The position numbers and the translations under genes are program-made. Below are positions 8,201 to 16,271 of a DNA stretch of 59,542 nt, in pieces. The DNA is from Enhydrobacter sp. (GTDB lineage Bacteria > Pseudomonadota > Alphaproteobacteria > Reyranellales > Reyranellaceae), in assembly GCA_026126105.1 (NCBI GenBank), contig JAHCJV010000031.1, positions 1 through 59,542 of the forward strand, in the 5' to 3' direction. The notes under the pieces are model-generated. The model ran no database searches and was not told where the DNA came from. It saw only the letters and a program-made list of their open reading frames with translations. Position 1 is the stretch's first letter. Each line of letters starts with the position of its first letter.

Positions 8201-11101
8201 CGCCTCGTTGGTGATGCCATCCGAACCCGAGCTGCCGCTGTCGACCGCCAGCGCAAGGGTCGGCGCATCCGCCGCGGTGTCGATTATCACCGTCCGGGCC
8301 GCGCCAATGACACCGGCATTGCCGGCGGCGTCGACGATCCGCGCCAGATAGGTGACGCTCGAATTGTGGATCGCGCCGTCCGTAAAGCTCCACGTCGTGG
8401 CATCGCCGGTCGTGACGTCGGACCAGCTCGCCCCACCGTCGCTGCTGAGCTGCACCTTCTCGCCGGCGCCCAGCACGCCGTGCGTGCCCGAGACCGTCAA
8501 CGTGCCGTCGTTGGTGATGAAGTCGCCCGCCGTCCCGCTGTCGGTCGAAATCGCGGTGATCGCCACTGCCGCCGTCGGCGCCATCGTGTCGAGGGTAAAG
8601 CTCAGCGTGTCCGAGTCCGCCGAGGGATTGCCCGCGACGTCGATCTGCCGGACGATCACGTCCTTCGCGCCGTCGCCGGTCAGAGCGAAGCTCGTGCCGA
8701 CGCCGGCCGTCCAGCTCGACCCGCCGTCGGTGCTGTATTCCCAGCTCGCCCCCGCCTCCAGGTTGCCGACGTCGACCGTGCCGTCGTTGGTCACGCCATC
8801 GGAGTCCGAGCTGCCGCTGTCGGTCGCCAGCGCCAGTGTCGGCGCTGCCGCCGGCGTGGTGTCGAGCGTGAAGCTCAGCGTGTCCGACTCCGCCGATGGA
8901 TTGCCCACCGCATCGGTCTGCCGCGCGATCGCCGTCTTGTCGCCGTCGCCGGTCACCACGAAGCTCGTGCCGACGCCCGCCGTCCAGCTCGACCCGCCGT
9001 CGGTGCTGTATTCCCAGCTCGCCCCGGCCTCCAGCCCGTCGACATTCACGGTCCCGTCGTTGGTGATGCCGTCTGAAGCCGAGCTGCCGCCGTCGGTCGC
9101 CAGCGAAAGCGTCGGCGCCGCCACCCTGGTGTCGATCGTCACCGAGACACTGGCGGAAGCCACGCTGACGTTGCCCGCCGCATCGGTCAGCTTGGCGATC
9201 ACGTCGAAGATGCCGTCGCCCTGCGCCGCGATGGTCGCCGATGGCACCGTCACCGTTGCGTTGCCGGCCAGGATGTCGGCCGCGGTCAAGCGGTACGTCG
9301 CCGCCCGGCTGCCCCAGTTGATGGTCAGGATATCGTTCGAGATCGCGCCGGCGCCCGACAGGTCCACCACCACCGCCGTGCCGTCGGCGGCCTCCGTCGC
9401 GTTTATGCCGCCGTCGCCGTTTTCCGCGATCGTCGTGATCGAGGGCGCCGACGGCGCCGTCGCGTCGACCACGCTGAGGGTCGTGCCGTTGGCGACGATG
9501 CCGGTCGCGAGCACGTTCACCAGGTCGACCATCGACCCGTTGGCAATGCCCGGGGAGTCGGACTGCTGCGTGTAAACGTAGGTGTGAGAGACGCCGGAGA
9601 TGGTGGCGACGAACGCAACCGTCGCGCCGCTGTTGCCCCAGTCGTTGGCGGCGAGATAATCGACGGCGGCCGCGACGTCGCCCGCCGTGGTCAGAGCGAC
9701 CGCGCTGTCGAAGGTCGAGGCATCGTCGAAGGTGATGATTCCGTCGGTGATCGAATGCGACTTCAGCGTCTCGTTGCTTGCACTGACCAATAGGGTCGAA
9801 TCGTTGGTGGTGCCGCTGCTGGTTCCGCTGGTGGGGCTGCTGGCGCCGATCGACAGCGCCGCATAGCTCAGCGATTCGCCGGTCGCTGCCGTCTTGCCGG
9901 GCGCAAAATCGGCAATGGTGTCATAGCCGCTGACGCTGCCGTCCGTCCCGGTGCCGACACCGAATGCCAGCGTGTTGTCGGTGGCCGAGAGAGCGAATGT
10001 GTCGAGACCGCCCCCGCCGGCGATCGTGTCCGCGCCGCCGCCTCCAGTACTGATCCTGTCCTTCTGGCTGGTGCCGACGATCGTCTCGGCACCGGTCGAG
10101 CCATTGATCGTGAAGGTGTCGGTGCCCGAGGTCCAGCCGGAGAATTTCAGGCCCGACAAGTCGAGCGAATCATTCGGCGACAGCTTGACGGTCACCCCCT
10201 GCCTCTGGCCGGTAGCGACGATCGTCGAGGCCGTCGAGATCTTGCCCTCGCCGAACTGCGCGGCGGCAAAGGTCGCCGTCTGAAGTGTGAAACCACCCTC
10301 GTTGACGAACCTTAGCTCTTCGAAGCTGAGAAATCCGTTCACCCCGTCGCTCGCGGCCGCGCTGAGGTTGACGTCCATGCTTCCTGCGACGCCGATCTGG
10401 ATCGCGTCGATGCCGAGGCCGCCGTCGAACCTGTCCGTCGCCTGGATCGTGAGGGGGTTGACGATGACCGTGTCGTTGCCGGTGGTGAGCGTCTGATTGT
10501 CCGTCTCCCTCGTCGCGGTGACGGTCGCGAGGACACCGGTGTAGGCAGCCACCGCCTCCGCGGTCAGCGGCGGCAGCTCCCGGCGGCTCGACCGTACCTC
10601 GAGAGACCAGTGTCCGCCTTGCTCCGCTGCCCCGATCCGCGTCCTCGATGCCGCCACGTCGACGCCTGAGATCCGAGCGAAGGCATCGACGAAGGCCGCG
10701 CCCCGCTCGCCGCCGGCGGCCTCGCATACCCACAGGCGAATCTCGCCGTCCGCCGAAAGCGCCGCGCCGATCCGGGACAGGCTGTCGCGATGATCGTCGA
10801 TAGTCTCCGCCGAAAGAGCGCCGCTCGAAAAATGCACTTCGCCGGCCTGGCCATGGGCAATGACGTGAACGACGTCGATGTCCCGCAAGCCGGCAAGCGT
10901 GCGCGCCATCTGGAGCGCGGCCGGCTCGACCGCGGACAGCAAGGTCACCGCAACATCGCGGCGCATGCCCTTCAGGAGAATGTCGAGATCGGAAACGGAT
11001 GGGTCGACGAAGGCGATCTCGTGGACGCCTTTACAGGCCTCCAATGTTCCCGAACCGATCGTCGACGAACCGACGGTGACAGACTTGGTCGAGACATTCA
11101 T
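5213..11101 (-). CDS. Giant DUF4347 / Ig-like-repeat secreted adhesin (1962 aa)
   Basis: ATG 11101 is preceded by GGAGA 8 nt upstream; a TTG at 11116 is possible but unsupported. Residues about 25-170 form a DUF4347 domain (IAFVDPSVSDLDILL, VVHVIAHGQAGEVHF), common at the N-terminus of very large surface proteins. Residues about 200-400 are beta-rich and RTX-like. Residues about 660-1427 are eight Ig-like modules of three types: five 'LSLATDSGSS...LEAGASWEYSTDGG', two 'LDPADDSGASD...ETGATVSLFDD' and one divergent. The last 250 residues contain GGGGADRL and GGTGGDSIEAGAGTDTL RTX nonapeptides and a hydrophobic C-terminus, expected for type I secretion. No T1SS transporter genes are in the window. 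Likely an adhesin or biofilm protein. Confidence 0.88.
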   Translation of the reverse strand: MNVSTKSVTVGSSTIGSGTLEACKGVHEIAFVDPSVSDLDILLKGMRRDVAVTLLSAVEPAALQMARTLAGLRDIDVVHVIAHGQAGEVHFSSGALSAETIDDHRDSLSRIGAALSADGEIRLWVCEAAGGERGAAFVDAFARISGVDVAASRTRIGAAEQGGHWSLEVRSSRRELPPLTAEAVAAYTGVLATVTATRETDNQTLTTGNDTVIVNPLTIQATDRFDGGLGIDAIQIGVAGSMDVNLSAAASDGVNGFLSFEELRFVNEGGFTLQTATFAAAQFGEGKISTASTIVATGQRQGVTVKLSPNDSLDLSGLKFSGWTSGTDTFTINGSTGAETIVGTSQKDRISTGGGGADTIAGGGGLDTFALSATDNTLAFGVGTGTDGSVSGYDTIADFAPGKTAATGESLSYAALSIGASSPTSGTSSGTTNDSTLLVSASNETLKSHSITDGIITFDDASTFDSAVALTTAGDVAAAVDYLAANDWGNSGATVAFVATISGVSHTYVYTQQSDSPGIANGSMVDLVNVLATGIVANGTTLSVVDATAPSAPSITTIAENGDGGINATEAADGTAVVVDLSGAGAISNDILTINWGSRAATYRLTAADILAGNATVTVPSATIAAQGDGIFDVIAKLTDAAGNVSVASASVSVTIDTRVAAPTLSLATDGGSSASDGITNDGTVNVDGLEAGASWEYSTDGGSSWTAGVGTSFVVTGDGDKTAIARQTDAVGNPSAESDTLSFTLDTTPAAAPTLALATDSGSSDSDGVTNDGTVDVGNLEAGASWEYSTDGGSSWTAGVGTSFALTGDGAKDVIVRQIDVAGNPSADSDTLSFTLDTMAPTAAVAITAISTDSGTAGDFITNDGTLTVSGTHGVLGAGEKVQLSSDGGASWSDVTTGDATTWSFTDGAIHNSSVTYLARIVDAAGNAGVIGAARTVIIDTAADAPTLALAVDSGSSGSDGITNEATVNVGGLEAGASWEYSADGGSSWMAGVGSSFTLDGDGNKTAIVRQTDVAGNLSAASGTLRFKLDSTARAPTSLSLDPADDSGASDDDGVTRRATGLTIGGLAETGATVSLFDDADNSGAMDNGETVIATTVALAGAFSTDISLAEGSHRLRAFQTDIAGNVSAASGALDLAVDTTAAAPALSLATDSGSSGDGATSDGTVNVGGLEAGASWQYSTDGGGTWTAGTGTSFMLLGDGAHEAIARQTDLAGNQSASSSALSFVLDTMVATPTLSLATDSASADGITNDGTVDVGGLEAGSGWEYSTDGGNTWTAGTGTSFELVGDGTKNAIVRQTDVAGNLSAASSALSFELDTAAVAPASLNLDPADDSGASDGDRVTRNMTGLTLGGLAETGATVSLFDDVDGSGVLDNGETVIATAVAAGGVFSTDISLAEGLHRIRGFQTDVAGNTSAASGALDITVDVTADGGEAATLTIDNPLISSTETAVVTVAGLDGDAAGVITFTDIDGNFVTADVSANGQVLKDLSGLADGKIVTTMAIVDTAGNTATVAAVGNPVLNVAPELVVSLDQYNRFRLTDEMKDAAFTRVTLEAKGTSLAALDPVTGFAEMGPNGVDVLKASTGSVDLSIAQYQALGTVSLTDGDIVTLADTGADLAALLDGGAPADVDALNATDDSMALDWARYQNLGTIALDKDDSVSLSDEGATLSALSKTAIAGLAARLVDGMSSIAGGVSWTIQQFNALGSVILSSDTGLTLNGSADKDTFNFSRQILGAEDRVIGGGGADRLVLSGDYSAGLAFEADTLSSVEQIQLGAGRSYDVTTHDDTVAAGKDLLVRGLALGAGDSLIFDGSAETNGTFTFKGGDGSNVFTGGTGGDSIEAGAGTDTLRYTSAAQSGLGSGYGSGYDTVSGFDGSVDRFALADSVVFDEAGLAGKLNKATFNETIQAALDGLEAGHAAIYTATSGLTGATFLLASDVGGTGDLVVRLNGSANISHLSFTTA
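6820..9122 (-). repeat. Tandem Ig-like module repeats inside the adhesin gene
   Basis: About 2.3 kb of coding repeats. In reading direction the order is A (about 9122-8852), A (8850-8578), C (8577-8270), A (8268-8000), B (8000-7672), A (7670-7405), A (7405-7140), B (7139-6820). A modules are about 90 residues and carry W-E/Q-YSTDGG plus RQTDVAGN. B modules are about 108 residues and carry DDxDxSGxxDNGETVIA. Boundaries are approximate. The high similarity between copies invites recombination-driven length variation. Confidence 0.8.
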
Positions 11102-11250
11102 TGACGTGTTCTCCAACTGGGAATTGCTGTTGCCCGACTATGGCAATGCGCGATTTCCCCCCGACTTTGCGGCGCGCGGAGTTGGTTTCGTCGACGTTGC
11201 GAGAGTGCGCAGCTTCTTGTGCAGCCTCTCGCCCTCGCTCAGCCTTTTCA

Positions 11251-11596
11251 GCATCCAGCTCGTCGAAAGGCTGCCTTCAAGAACTGCCACAGCTGAGCCG
11301 GCGGGTGGCCGAACAGGCTGCTGCGCAGGAAACTTCCCGCTGCGGGGCCTGGCGCAGCTTGCCGCGGTTCGTATGGATGAAGCGGTGCCGTGTGGTGCGA
11401 TCTCGAGATCGACGATGCGCCAATCGGCCGGTGCCTTGGCGCGCGCATCGCCGAGATCCGTGAGCAACGCTTGGCGCGTCAGCTTCATCGCCGACAGCTG
11501 CTTCAGACGCGCGCATAGCCACTTCACCTTGCGGCGGCGCACGGCGCGTTCCTTGTGCACGCGCCAGGCGCTGCGGGCGAGGACGTAGAGTACCCG
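11251..11596 (-). pseudogene. Decayed IS1634/IS4-type transposase fragment
   Basis: Reading leftward from 11596, one frame encodes RVLYVLARSAWRVHKERA, then RRRKVKWLCARLKQLSAMKL and ALLTDLGDARAKAPADWRIV (to about 11399). This matches the central part of IS1634-family transposases. Similarity continues in a second frame (NRGKLRQ near 11369) and a third (SFLRSSLFGHPPAQLWQFLKA, 11251-11334), corresponding to the 'lRtNL...dpaeLW..y' region. At least two frameshifts and loss of both ends show that the element is dead. It fills most of the gap between the adhesin and the CoA transferase; no intact inverted ends were seen. Confidence 0.62.
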
Positions 11597-11687
11597 GTGT
11601 GCCGACCGGATAGTGGACCGGCGGATCGGCTGTCCTTGCGGTGGATGGGGATCCTCGGCCTGCCTGCGCTGGACCGGGATCCTCCGG

Positions 11688-13643
11688 TCACTCCCGCCGG
11701 GCGGCTTCGGCACCTTGAGACAGCGCGAATTCCTGCGCTTCGACCTCTGTCTCGAAGACGTGCGGGGCGAGATGGCGTTCGGCGAGGCTTTCCCCGAGCT
11801 TCAGCCGCAGGAAGGCGCTGGTGGTGTAACGCGACGCCGAGCGGTAGTAGCGCTGCTCCAGATACGCGACCATCGAGAAATAGGCGTCGCTGACCGCCGG
11901 ATCGAGCTGGAACGCATCGTAGTTCGCGATGAAGGTCACGGGCTTGCCGGCGGCGCGGCACACCGTCTCGACCTCGCGGCGCATCAGGTCGACGTCCTCG
12001 ATCGTTCCGATGCGGGCGCCCTGCAGGTTGGCGAAAAGCATGTTGCGCTCGGCATCGTAGTGGAGGCGGTCGGCGACCTTGCGGCCCAGCAGCACCTGGT
12101 CCAGCCCCATCGGCTCGGCGCGGAAAATGCGCGGGTCCATCGGGCGCACGTCGCGGATCAGCGGGCGAAACTCCATCTGGGCCAGGATGTCGCGCTCCAT
12201 GTCGACGCCCGGCGCGACCTCGATCAGCTCGACGCCGTCGGCGGTCCGCCGCAGCACGCAGCGCTCGGTGACGTACAGCACCGGCTGGCCGGTCGCGGCC
12301 GCCCGCTCGCCGCTGAAGGTGACCTGCTCCACCCTGGCCACGAACTTGCGGACCGAGCCCTCGCGCACGATGCGCAGCCTGCCGTCCTCGACCGCGACCT
12401 CGAGGCCGCCGCTGGTGAAGGTGCCGGCGAATACGAGCTTGCGGGCATTCTGCGAGATGTTGATGAACCCGCCCGCGCCCGCCAGATGCGTGCCGAAACG
12501 GCTGACATTGACGTTGCCCGCCGCGTCCGCCTGCGCCATGCCGAGGCAGGCGAGATCGAGGCCGCCGCCGTCGTAGAAATCGACCTGCTGGTTGAGCTCG
12601 ATGACGGCATCGGGATTGAGCGCCGCGCCGAAGTCGCCGCCGCCCTGCGGCATGCCGCCGATTACGCCGGACTCGGCGGTCAGCGTGACGAGCTTCAGCA
12701 CGTGCTCCTCGCTCGCGACCCCGGCCAGCCCTTCGGGCATGCCGATCCCGAGATTGACGACGCCTCCCGGCGGCAGCTCGAAGGCCGCGCGCCGGGCGAT
12801 GATCTTGCGTTCGTCGAGCGCGAGCGGTCTTGGCCGGTCCATCGGCACGCGCTGCCGACCCGAAAAGGCGTGGCTGTAGGTCGTGCCGTAGGTCTGATGA
12901 TGGTTCGCCGGGTCGGACACGACCACGCAATCGACGAGGACCCCCGGGATCTGCACCTCGCGCGGGCCGAGCGACTCGCTGGCCGCGATGCGCTCGACCT
13001 GGACGATCACGAAGCCGCCCGAATTCTTCGCCGCCGTCGCCATCGCCACGGCGTCCAGCGGCAGGGCTTCGCGCTCCATCGTGACATTGCCCGCCGGGTC
13101 GGCCGTCGTGCCGCGCAGCAGCGCGACATGGATGGGAAAGGCCCGGTAGCGCAGCCAGTCCTCGCCGTCGAGGCGCACCAGCTCGACGAGGTCCTCCACC
13201 GTGACGTCGTTCAGCTTGCCGCCCTGCAAGCGGGGATCGACGAAGGTCCCGAGCCCGACCTTGGAGATCACGCCGGGGCCGTGGTTCGCGATACTGCGAT
13301 AAAGCTGCGAGACGCAACCGAGCGGCAGGTTGTAGGCCTCGATTCGGCCGGCCAGCGCCAGGGCGCCGAGCTTCGGGATCAGCGCCCAGTGGCCGCCGAC
13401 CGCCCGCTTGATCAGCCCGGCATGCGCCAGCCGGTTAAGGCCGCGTTCCTTGCCGTCTCCCGGCGCCGCCGCGAAGAGCAGCGAGAGATTCGAGGGCGAG
13501 CCGGTCGCGAGGAAGCGCCGCTCGAGCGCGAGCAGCAGCTCGTCGGGCGTGCCGATGCCGACGCAGCCCGAGATGCACACCGTGTCGGCATCGTGGATGA
13601 TGGCGGCGGCTTCGTCCGCGGAAACGATCTTCTGCTTGACCAT
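11688..13643 (-). CDS. Fused family I acyl-CoA:carboxylate CoA-transferase
   Basis: A 651-residue protein combining the alpha half (about 1-270, VCISGCVGIGTPDELL, glycine-rich) and beta half (about 280-520) of family I CoA transferases of the YdiF/propionate CoA-transferase type. The catalytic Glu that forms the glutamyl-CoA thioester is in TLTAESGVIGG (E324), followed by the GG loop and GFINISQNARK. A C-terminal extension of about 120 residues (LRLKLGESLAERHLAPHVFE) is longer than E. coli YdiF. It moves CoA between short-chain acyl-CoA and a carboxylate; the exact acyl group is unknown. It is monocistronic as far as seen. Confidence 0.88.
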   Translation of the reverse strand: MVKQKIVSADEAAAIIHDADTVCISGCVGIGTPDELLLALERRFLATGSPSNLSLLFAAAPGDGKERGLNRLAHAGLIKRAVGGHWALIPKLGALALAGRIEAYNLPLGCVSQLYRSIANHGPGVISKVGLGTFVDPRLQGGKLNDVTVEDLVELVRLDGEDWLRYRAFPIHVALLRGTTADPAGNVTMEREALPLDAVAMATAAKNSGGFVIVQVERIAASESLGPREVQIPGVLVDCVVVSDPANHHQTYGTTYSHAFSGRQRVPMDRPRPLALDERKIIARRAAFELPPGGVVNLGIGMPEGLAGVASEEHVLKLVTLTAESGVIGGMPQGGGDFGAALNPDAVIELNQQVDFYDGGGLDLACLGMAQADAAGNVNVSRFGTHLAGAGGFINISQNARKLVFAGTFTSGGLEVAVEDGRLRIVREGSVRKFVARVEQVTFSGERAAATGQPVLYVTERCVLRRTADGVELIEVAPGVDMERDILAQMEFRPLIRDVRPMDPRIFRAEPMGLDQVLLGRKVADRLHYDAERNMLFANLQGARIGTIEDVDLMRREVETVCRAAGKPVTFIANYDAFQLDPAVSDAYFSMVAYLEQRYYRSASRYTTSAFLRLKLGESLAERHLAPHVFETEVEAQEFALSQGAEAARRE

Positions 13644-13776
13644 GGACGCGTCGCTCTCCCCCGCTGCGGCCTGCGCCCGGCCATCCTAGCAGGCCCGACG
13701 GAAACGCCAGCCCGCTTTCATCGTGGCCGCGCCAATCTCGGCGGAAGCGCACTCCGAGAAGATCACCCGCCCCTTC

Positions 13777-14373
13777 TCAGGCGGCAACCGCCCTCGCCCG
13801 CCGGCTCCGTCGGGACATCGCGACCAGGCGGACGATCGCCACGCCGAGCAGCAGGGCCATCAACGCCCAGTAGACCGGGCCCTGCGACAGGCGCTTGCCG
13901 ATCGCGACGGCGAAGCTGATCCAGATGTACCAGCCGCCGACGAGGTGCAGCAGGCGCCACGTGCGGGCGCCGAGCCAGGCGGCGGTGCGGTCGAACGAGG
14001 TCGCGGTCATCGCCGCGAGCAGGAGGTAGGCGGTTCCGGCGAGCACGAGGGTGGTGGGATTGGTCAGGGTCCAGAACAGCTCGGGGTCGATCTGCGCCAG
14101 CGCGACGAGCGCTGCGAGATGGATCGCGTGCGAGAAGGCGAAGGAGACGCCGATATAGCGGCGGTTTCGCCGGTGCCAGCGGGTGACGGCGCCGGGCGCA
14201 AGCTCGACCAGGGCGCTCGCGGCGAAAGCCATGGCGAACAGGATCAGCGAGGTGCGCGCCGTCGCGCGGATCACCGTGCGCAGGCCCTCGACGTCGGGCT
14301 CGTCGGCAAGAAGGTACGCCGTCATCGCCAGCAGCAGCAACGAGAGCAGACCCGTAAGGCGCCAGCCGTTCAT
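13777..14373 (-). CDS. MsrQ/ferric-reductase-like heme membrane protein
   Basis: A 198-residue protein with about six hydrophobic segments and conserved His residues in FAFSHAIHLAAL and RTWRLLHLVGGWYIW, the pattern of the ferric-reductase-like transmembrane domain that binds b-type hemes. It resembles MsrQ (electron donor to MsrP), but no msrP is adjacent. ATG 14373 overlaps the stop of the upstream HAAS-domain gene (ATGA), making it the third gene of the padR operon. It probably passes electrons across the inner membrane. Confidence 0.75.
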   Translation of the reverse strand: MNGWRLTGLLSLLLLAMTAYLLADEPDVEGLRTVIRATARTSLILFAMAFAASALVELAPGAVTRWHRRNRRYIGVSFAFSHAIHLAALVALAQIDPELFWTLTNPTTLVLAGTAYLLLAAMTATSFDRTAAWLGARTWRLLHLVGGWYIWISFAVAIGKRLSQGPVYWALMALLLGVAIVRLVAMSRRSRRARAVAA

Positions 14374-14993
14374 CCCGCCCTCCTCAGCATCGCCGTCCGC
14401 TTGAGTCGGCGGCCGAGGCCGACCACATGGAAGAGTAGCAGCCCGATCAGGGCGATCTCGCCCGCCGCGGCGAGCAGCACAGGCAGCGGCGCGCCGTCGA
14501 CGAAGAGGCCGGCGCGCACGATGCCGGCAGCGATCGAGGCGACAAGGGCCGCGAGGCAGGTTGCGAGCGGCAGGACGGAGCGGCGGAACATCCACCAGCC
14601 GATCGAGCCGACAGCGAGGGCGGCGACGAAGGCATAGCGGTCGATCAGCGGCGCCCAGACCGACAGGCTGTCACCGGTGTCGGCCAGCCATACGACCCGC
14701 AGCCGCATGGCAACGAACGTCACCGCGACCGTCGCCAGCAGCACGATCCAGCTGCGGCGCGCCTGGCGGTTCACCGAATCGGTCGCGAACTGCGCGGCGA
14801 TCTCGCGCGCCAGGCCGAAACGCTCGACCGCGCGCCGCTCGGCGTCGGCCGACGGCCAGGCCGGATCGGCTTCGGCGGCGTCCCGCAGATGGGCGTCGAC
14901 CTCATCGGCCATGCGTCGTGCCAGCGCCGGGTCGAAGTCGAGATCGCGCTTCAGCGCGGCGACGTAGTCCTCGATAACGCCGGCACCGGTCAC
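14370..14993 (-). CDS. HAAS-domain membrane protein (PadR partner)
   Basis: A 207-residue protein starting at GTG 14993, which overlaps the TGA of padR (GTGA). Residues about 5-65 (VIEDYVAALKRDLDFDP, EVDAHLRDAAE, AVERFG) form a HAAS/DUF1700-type helical domain that typically accompanies PadR regulators. The rest contains about four transmembrane helices (residues 75-195). PadR-HAAS membrane pairs are widespread and probably modulate a sensor or permease. It is coupled on both sides, to padR and to the ferric-reductase-like gene. Confidence 0.75.
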   Translation of the reverse strand: MTGAGVIEDYVAALKRDLDFDPALARRMADEVDAHLRDAAEADPAWPSADAERRAVERFGLAREIAAQFATDSVNRQARRSWIVLLATVAVTFVAMRLRVVWLADTGDSLSVWAPLIDRYAFVAALAVGSIGWWMFRRSVLPLATCLAALVASIAAGIVRAGLFVDGAPLPVLLAAAGEIALIGLLLFHVVGLGRRLKRTAMLRRAG

Positions 14994-15316
14994 GCCAACC
15001 ACGCGCGGCCTCCTCCCAGCGAGGCTTCGACCGCCTTGGCGAAGCGGCCCCACGCCTTGCGGCCCTCCGCCAAACGCGCTGTGCCGCTCCTGGTCAAGGC
15101 GTAGACCCGCCGGCGGCGCCCGCCCGGCGGCGTGATCCAGTCGCTCGACAGCAGGCCCGCCTCCTCCAGGCGGTGCAGGGCGGGATAGATCGTGCCTTCG
15201 GGCAGATCGAAGGTGCCGCCGCTGCGGGCCTTGATCGCCTCGATGATCGCGTAACCGTGGGCCGGTCCGCTCTCCAGCGCGGCGAGCACGATGGCGTCGA
15301 GATGACCCTTGAGCAT
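14990..15316 (-). CDS. PadR-family transcriptional regulator
   Basis: A 108-residue winged-helix protein beginning MLKGHLDAIVLAALESGPAH, with EGTIYPALHRLEEAGLLSSD as the recognition helix/wing region and a short C-terminal dimerisation helix. ATG 15316 is chosen: GGAAGCGGA precedes it, and the alternative ATG 15328 lies inside a 14-bp palindrome that is probably this protein's own operator. It is divergent from the flavoprotein-selenoprotein operon, with under 70 bp between starts, so it may control both directions. Confidence 0.87.
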   Translation of the reverse strand: MLKGHLDAIVLAALESGPAHGYAIIEAIKARSGGTFDLPEGTIYPALHRLEEAGLLSSDWITPPGGRRRRVYALTRSGTARLAEGRKAWGRFAKAVEASLGGGRAWLA

Positions 15317-15320
15317 TTCC

Positions 15321-15353
15321 GCTTCCATACCTAGCAATACTAGGTATGGAAGC
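15321..15353. promoter_or_regulatory. Perfect 14-bp palindrome, probable PadR operator
   Basis: GCTTCCATACCTAG (15321-15334) and CTAGGTATGGAAGC (15340-15353) are exact reverse complements around CAATA. The site covers the region just upstream of padR on one side and lies 30 bp before the flavoprotein start at 15383. PadR proteins bind such dyads in their own promoters, so this is the best candidate for autoregulation and for control of the selenoprotein operon. Confidence 0.75.
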
Positions 15354-15382
15354 CCGGGCTGTCAATTGGCATGAGGAAGGCG

Positions 15383-16255
15383 ATGAATACCCCTACATAC
15401 GACGTGATCGTCATCGGTGGAGGCCCGGCCGGCCTGACCGCCGCGACCGAGGCTGCGCGGGCCGGCCTCAAGGTCTCCTGCCTCGACAAGCTCGCGCCCG
15501 GCGGCGCGCTTATCAATCTCGGCGAGCTGCACGACAGCGACGAGACCGGCAACGGTCCCGACGTCGCCTCGCGCCTGACCGACGACGCGACGGTCGCGGG
15601 CGTCGAGCTCGGCTTCGGCGAGGTCTCCGGCGTGGCGGGCACCGGGCCATTCGAGGTCGCGACCACCGACGGCGAGACGCACACCACCCGCGCCGTCGTG
15701 GTGGCGACGGGCCTCAACAAGGGCAAGCTCGGCCTGCCCAACGAGGAGGAATACGAGGGGCGCGGCATCTCGCACTGCGCCCATTGCGACGCGCCGCTCT
15801 ATGCCGGCTTGCCGGTGATGGTGGCCGGGGCCGGCGGCTGGGCCGACCTGGAAGCGAAGGAACTCGTCGGCGTGGCGAGCGAGATTACGATGATCGACGC
15901 CACGCCCGGCGAGACGTTGCCCGACGTCCAGCGGATGGAGGGCCGCATTGTCGGCCTTGCAGGAAGCAACGGCCTCGAGTCCGTCACGGTGGAGACAGCC
16001 GGCCAGCGAAAGACCGTTCCGACGAGTGCGGTGTTCGTCTATGTCGGCCAGTCTCCCGCTGCGGAATTCCTGCCGGATTCGCTTGCACGTGACGCGTCAG
16101 GGCATATCGTTGTCGATGCCGAGGGCCGCACCGCGATGCCGATGGTGTTCGCGGCAGGCGACGTGCGGGCCGGGGCACGCTACTATCTGTCGGACGCCAT
16201 TGCCGACGGCCAGCGCGCCGCCCAGTCCGTCGTGTCGGCCCTGAAGAAGAGTTAA
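15383..16255 (+). CDS. Thioredoxin-reductase-like flavoprotein without the NADPH arginine motif
   Basis: A 290-residue protein. ATG 15383 follows AGGAAGG. The FAD-binding GGGPAG motif is near residue 15, the redox-active CxxC is present as SHCAHCDAPLY at the TrxR position, and the second FAD motif VFAAGDVR is near residue 255. The nucleotide-binding loop is GAGGWADLEAKEL, and the HRR signature that holds NADPH 2'-phosphate is replaced by IDATPGE. The electron donor may therefore be NADH, F420, ferredoxin or something else. It is the first gene of the operon with the UGSC selenoprotein (16-nt gap), which is the obvious candidate acceptor. Confidence 0.85.
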   Translation: MNTPTYDVIVIGGGPAGLTAATEAARAGLKVSCLDKLAPGGALINLGELHDSDETGNGPDVASRLTDDATVAGVELGFGEVSGVAGTGPFEVATTDGETHTTRAVVVATGLNKGKLGLPNEEEYEGRGISHCAHCDAPLYAGLPVMVAGAGGWADLEAKELVGVASEITMIDATPGETLPDVQRMEGRIVGLAGSNGLESVTVETAGQRKTVPTSAVFVYVGQSPAAEFLPDSLARDASGHIVVDAEGRTAMPMVFAAGDVRAGARYYLSDAIADGQRAAQSVVSALKKS

Positions 16256-16271
16256 GAGGAGGAACCTCCGC

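Noticed and set aside
5144..9076. 1310-codon open frame on the plus strand opposite the adhesin gene
   Set aside because: It is an antisense shadow of the repetitive, high-GC3 adhesin; the product is Arg/Gly/Val-rich low-complexity protein with no domain, while the minus-strand frame shows real domains.
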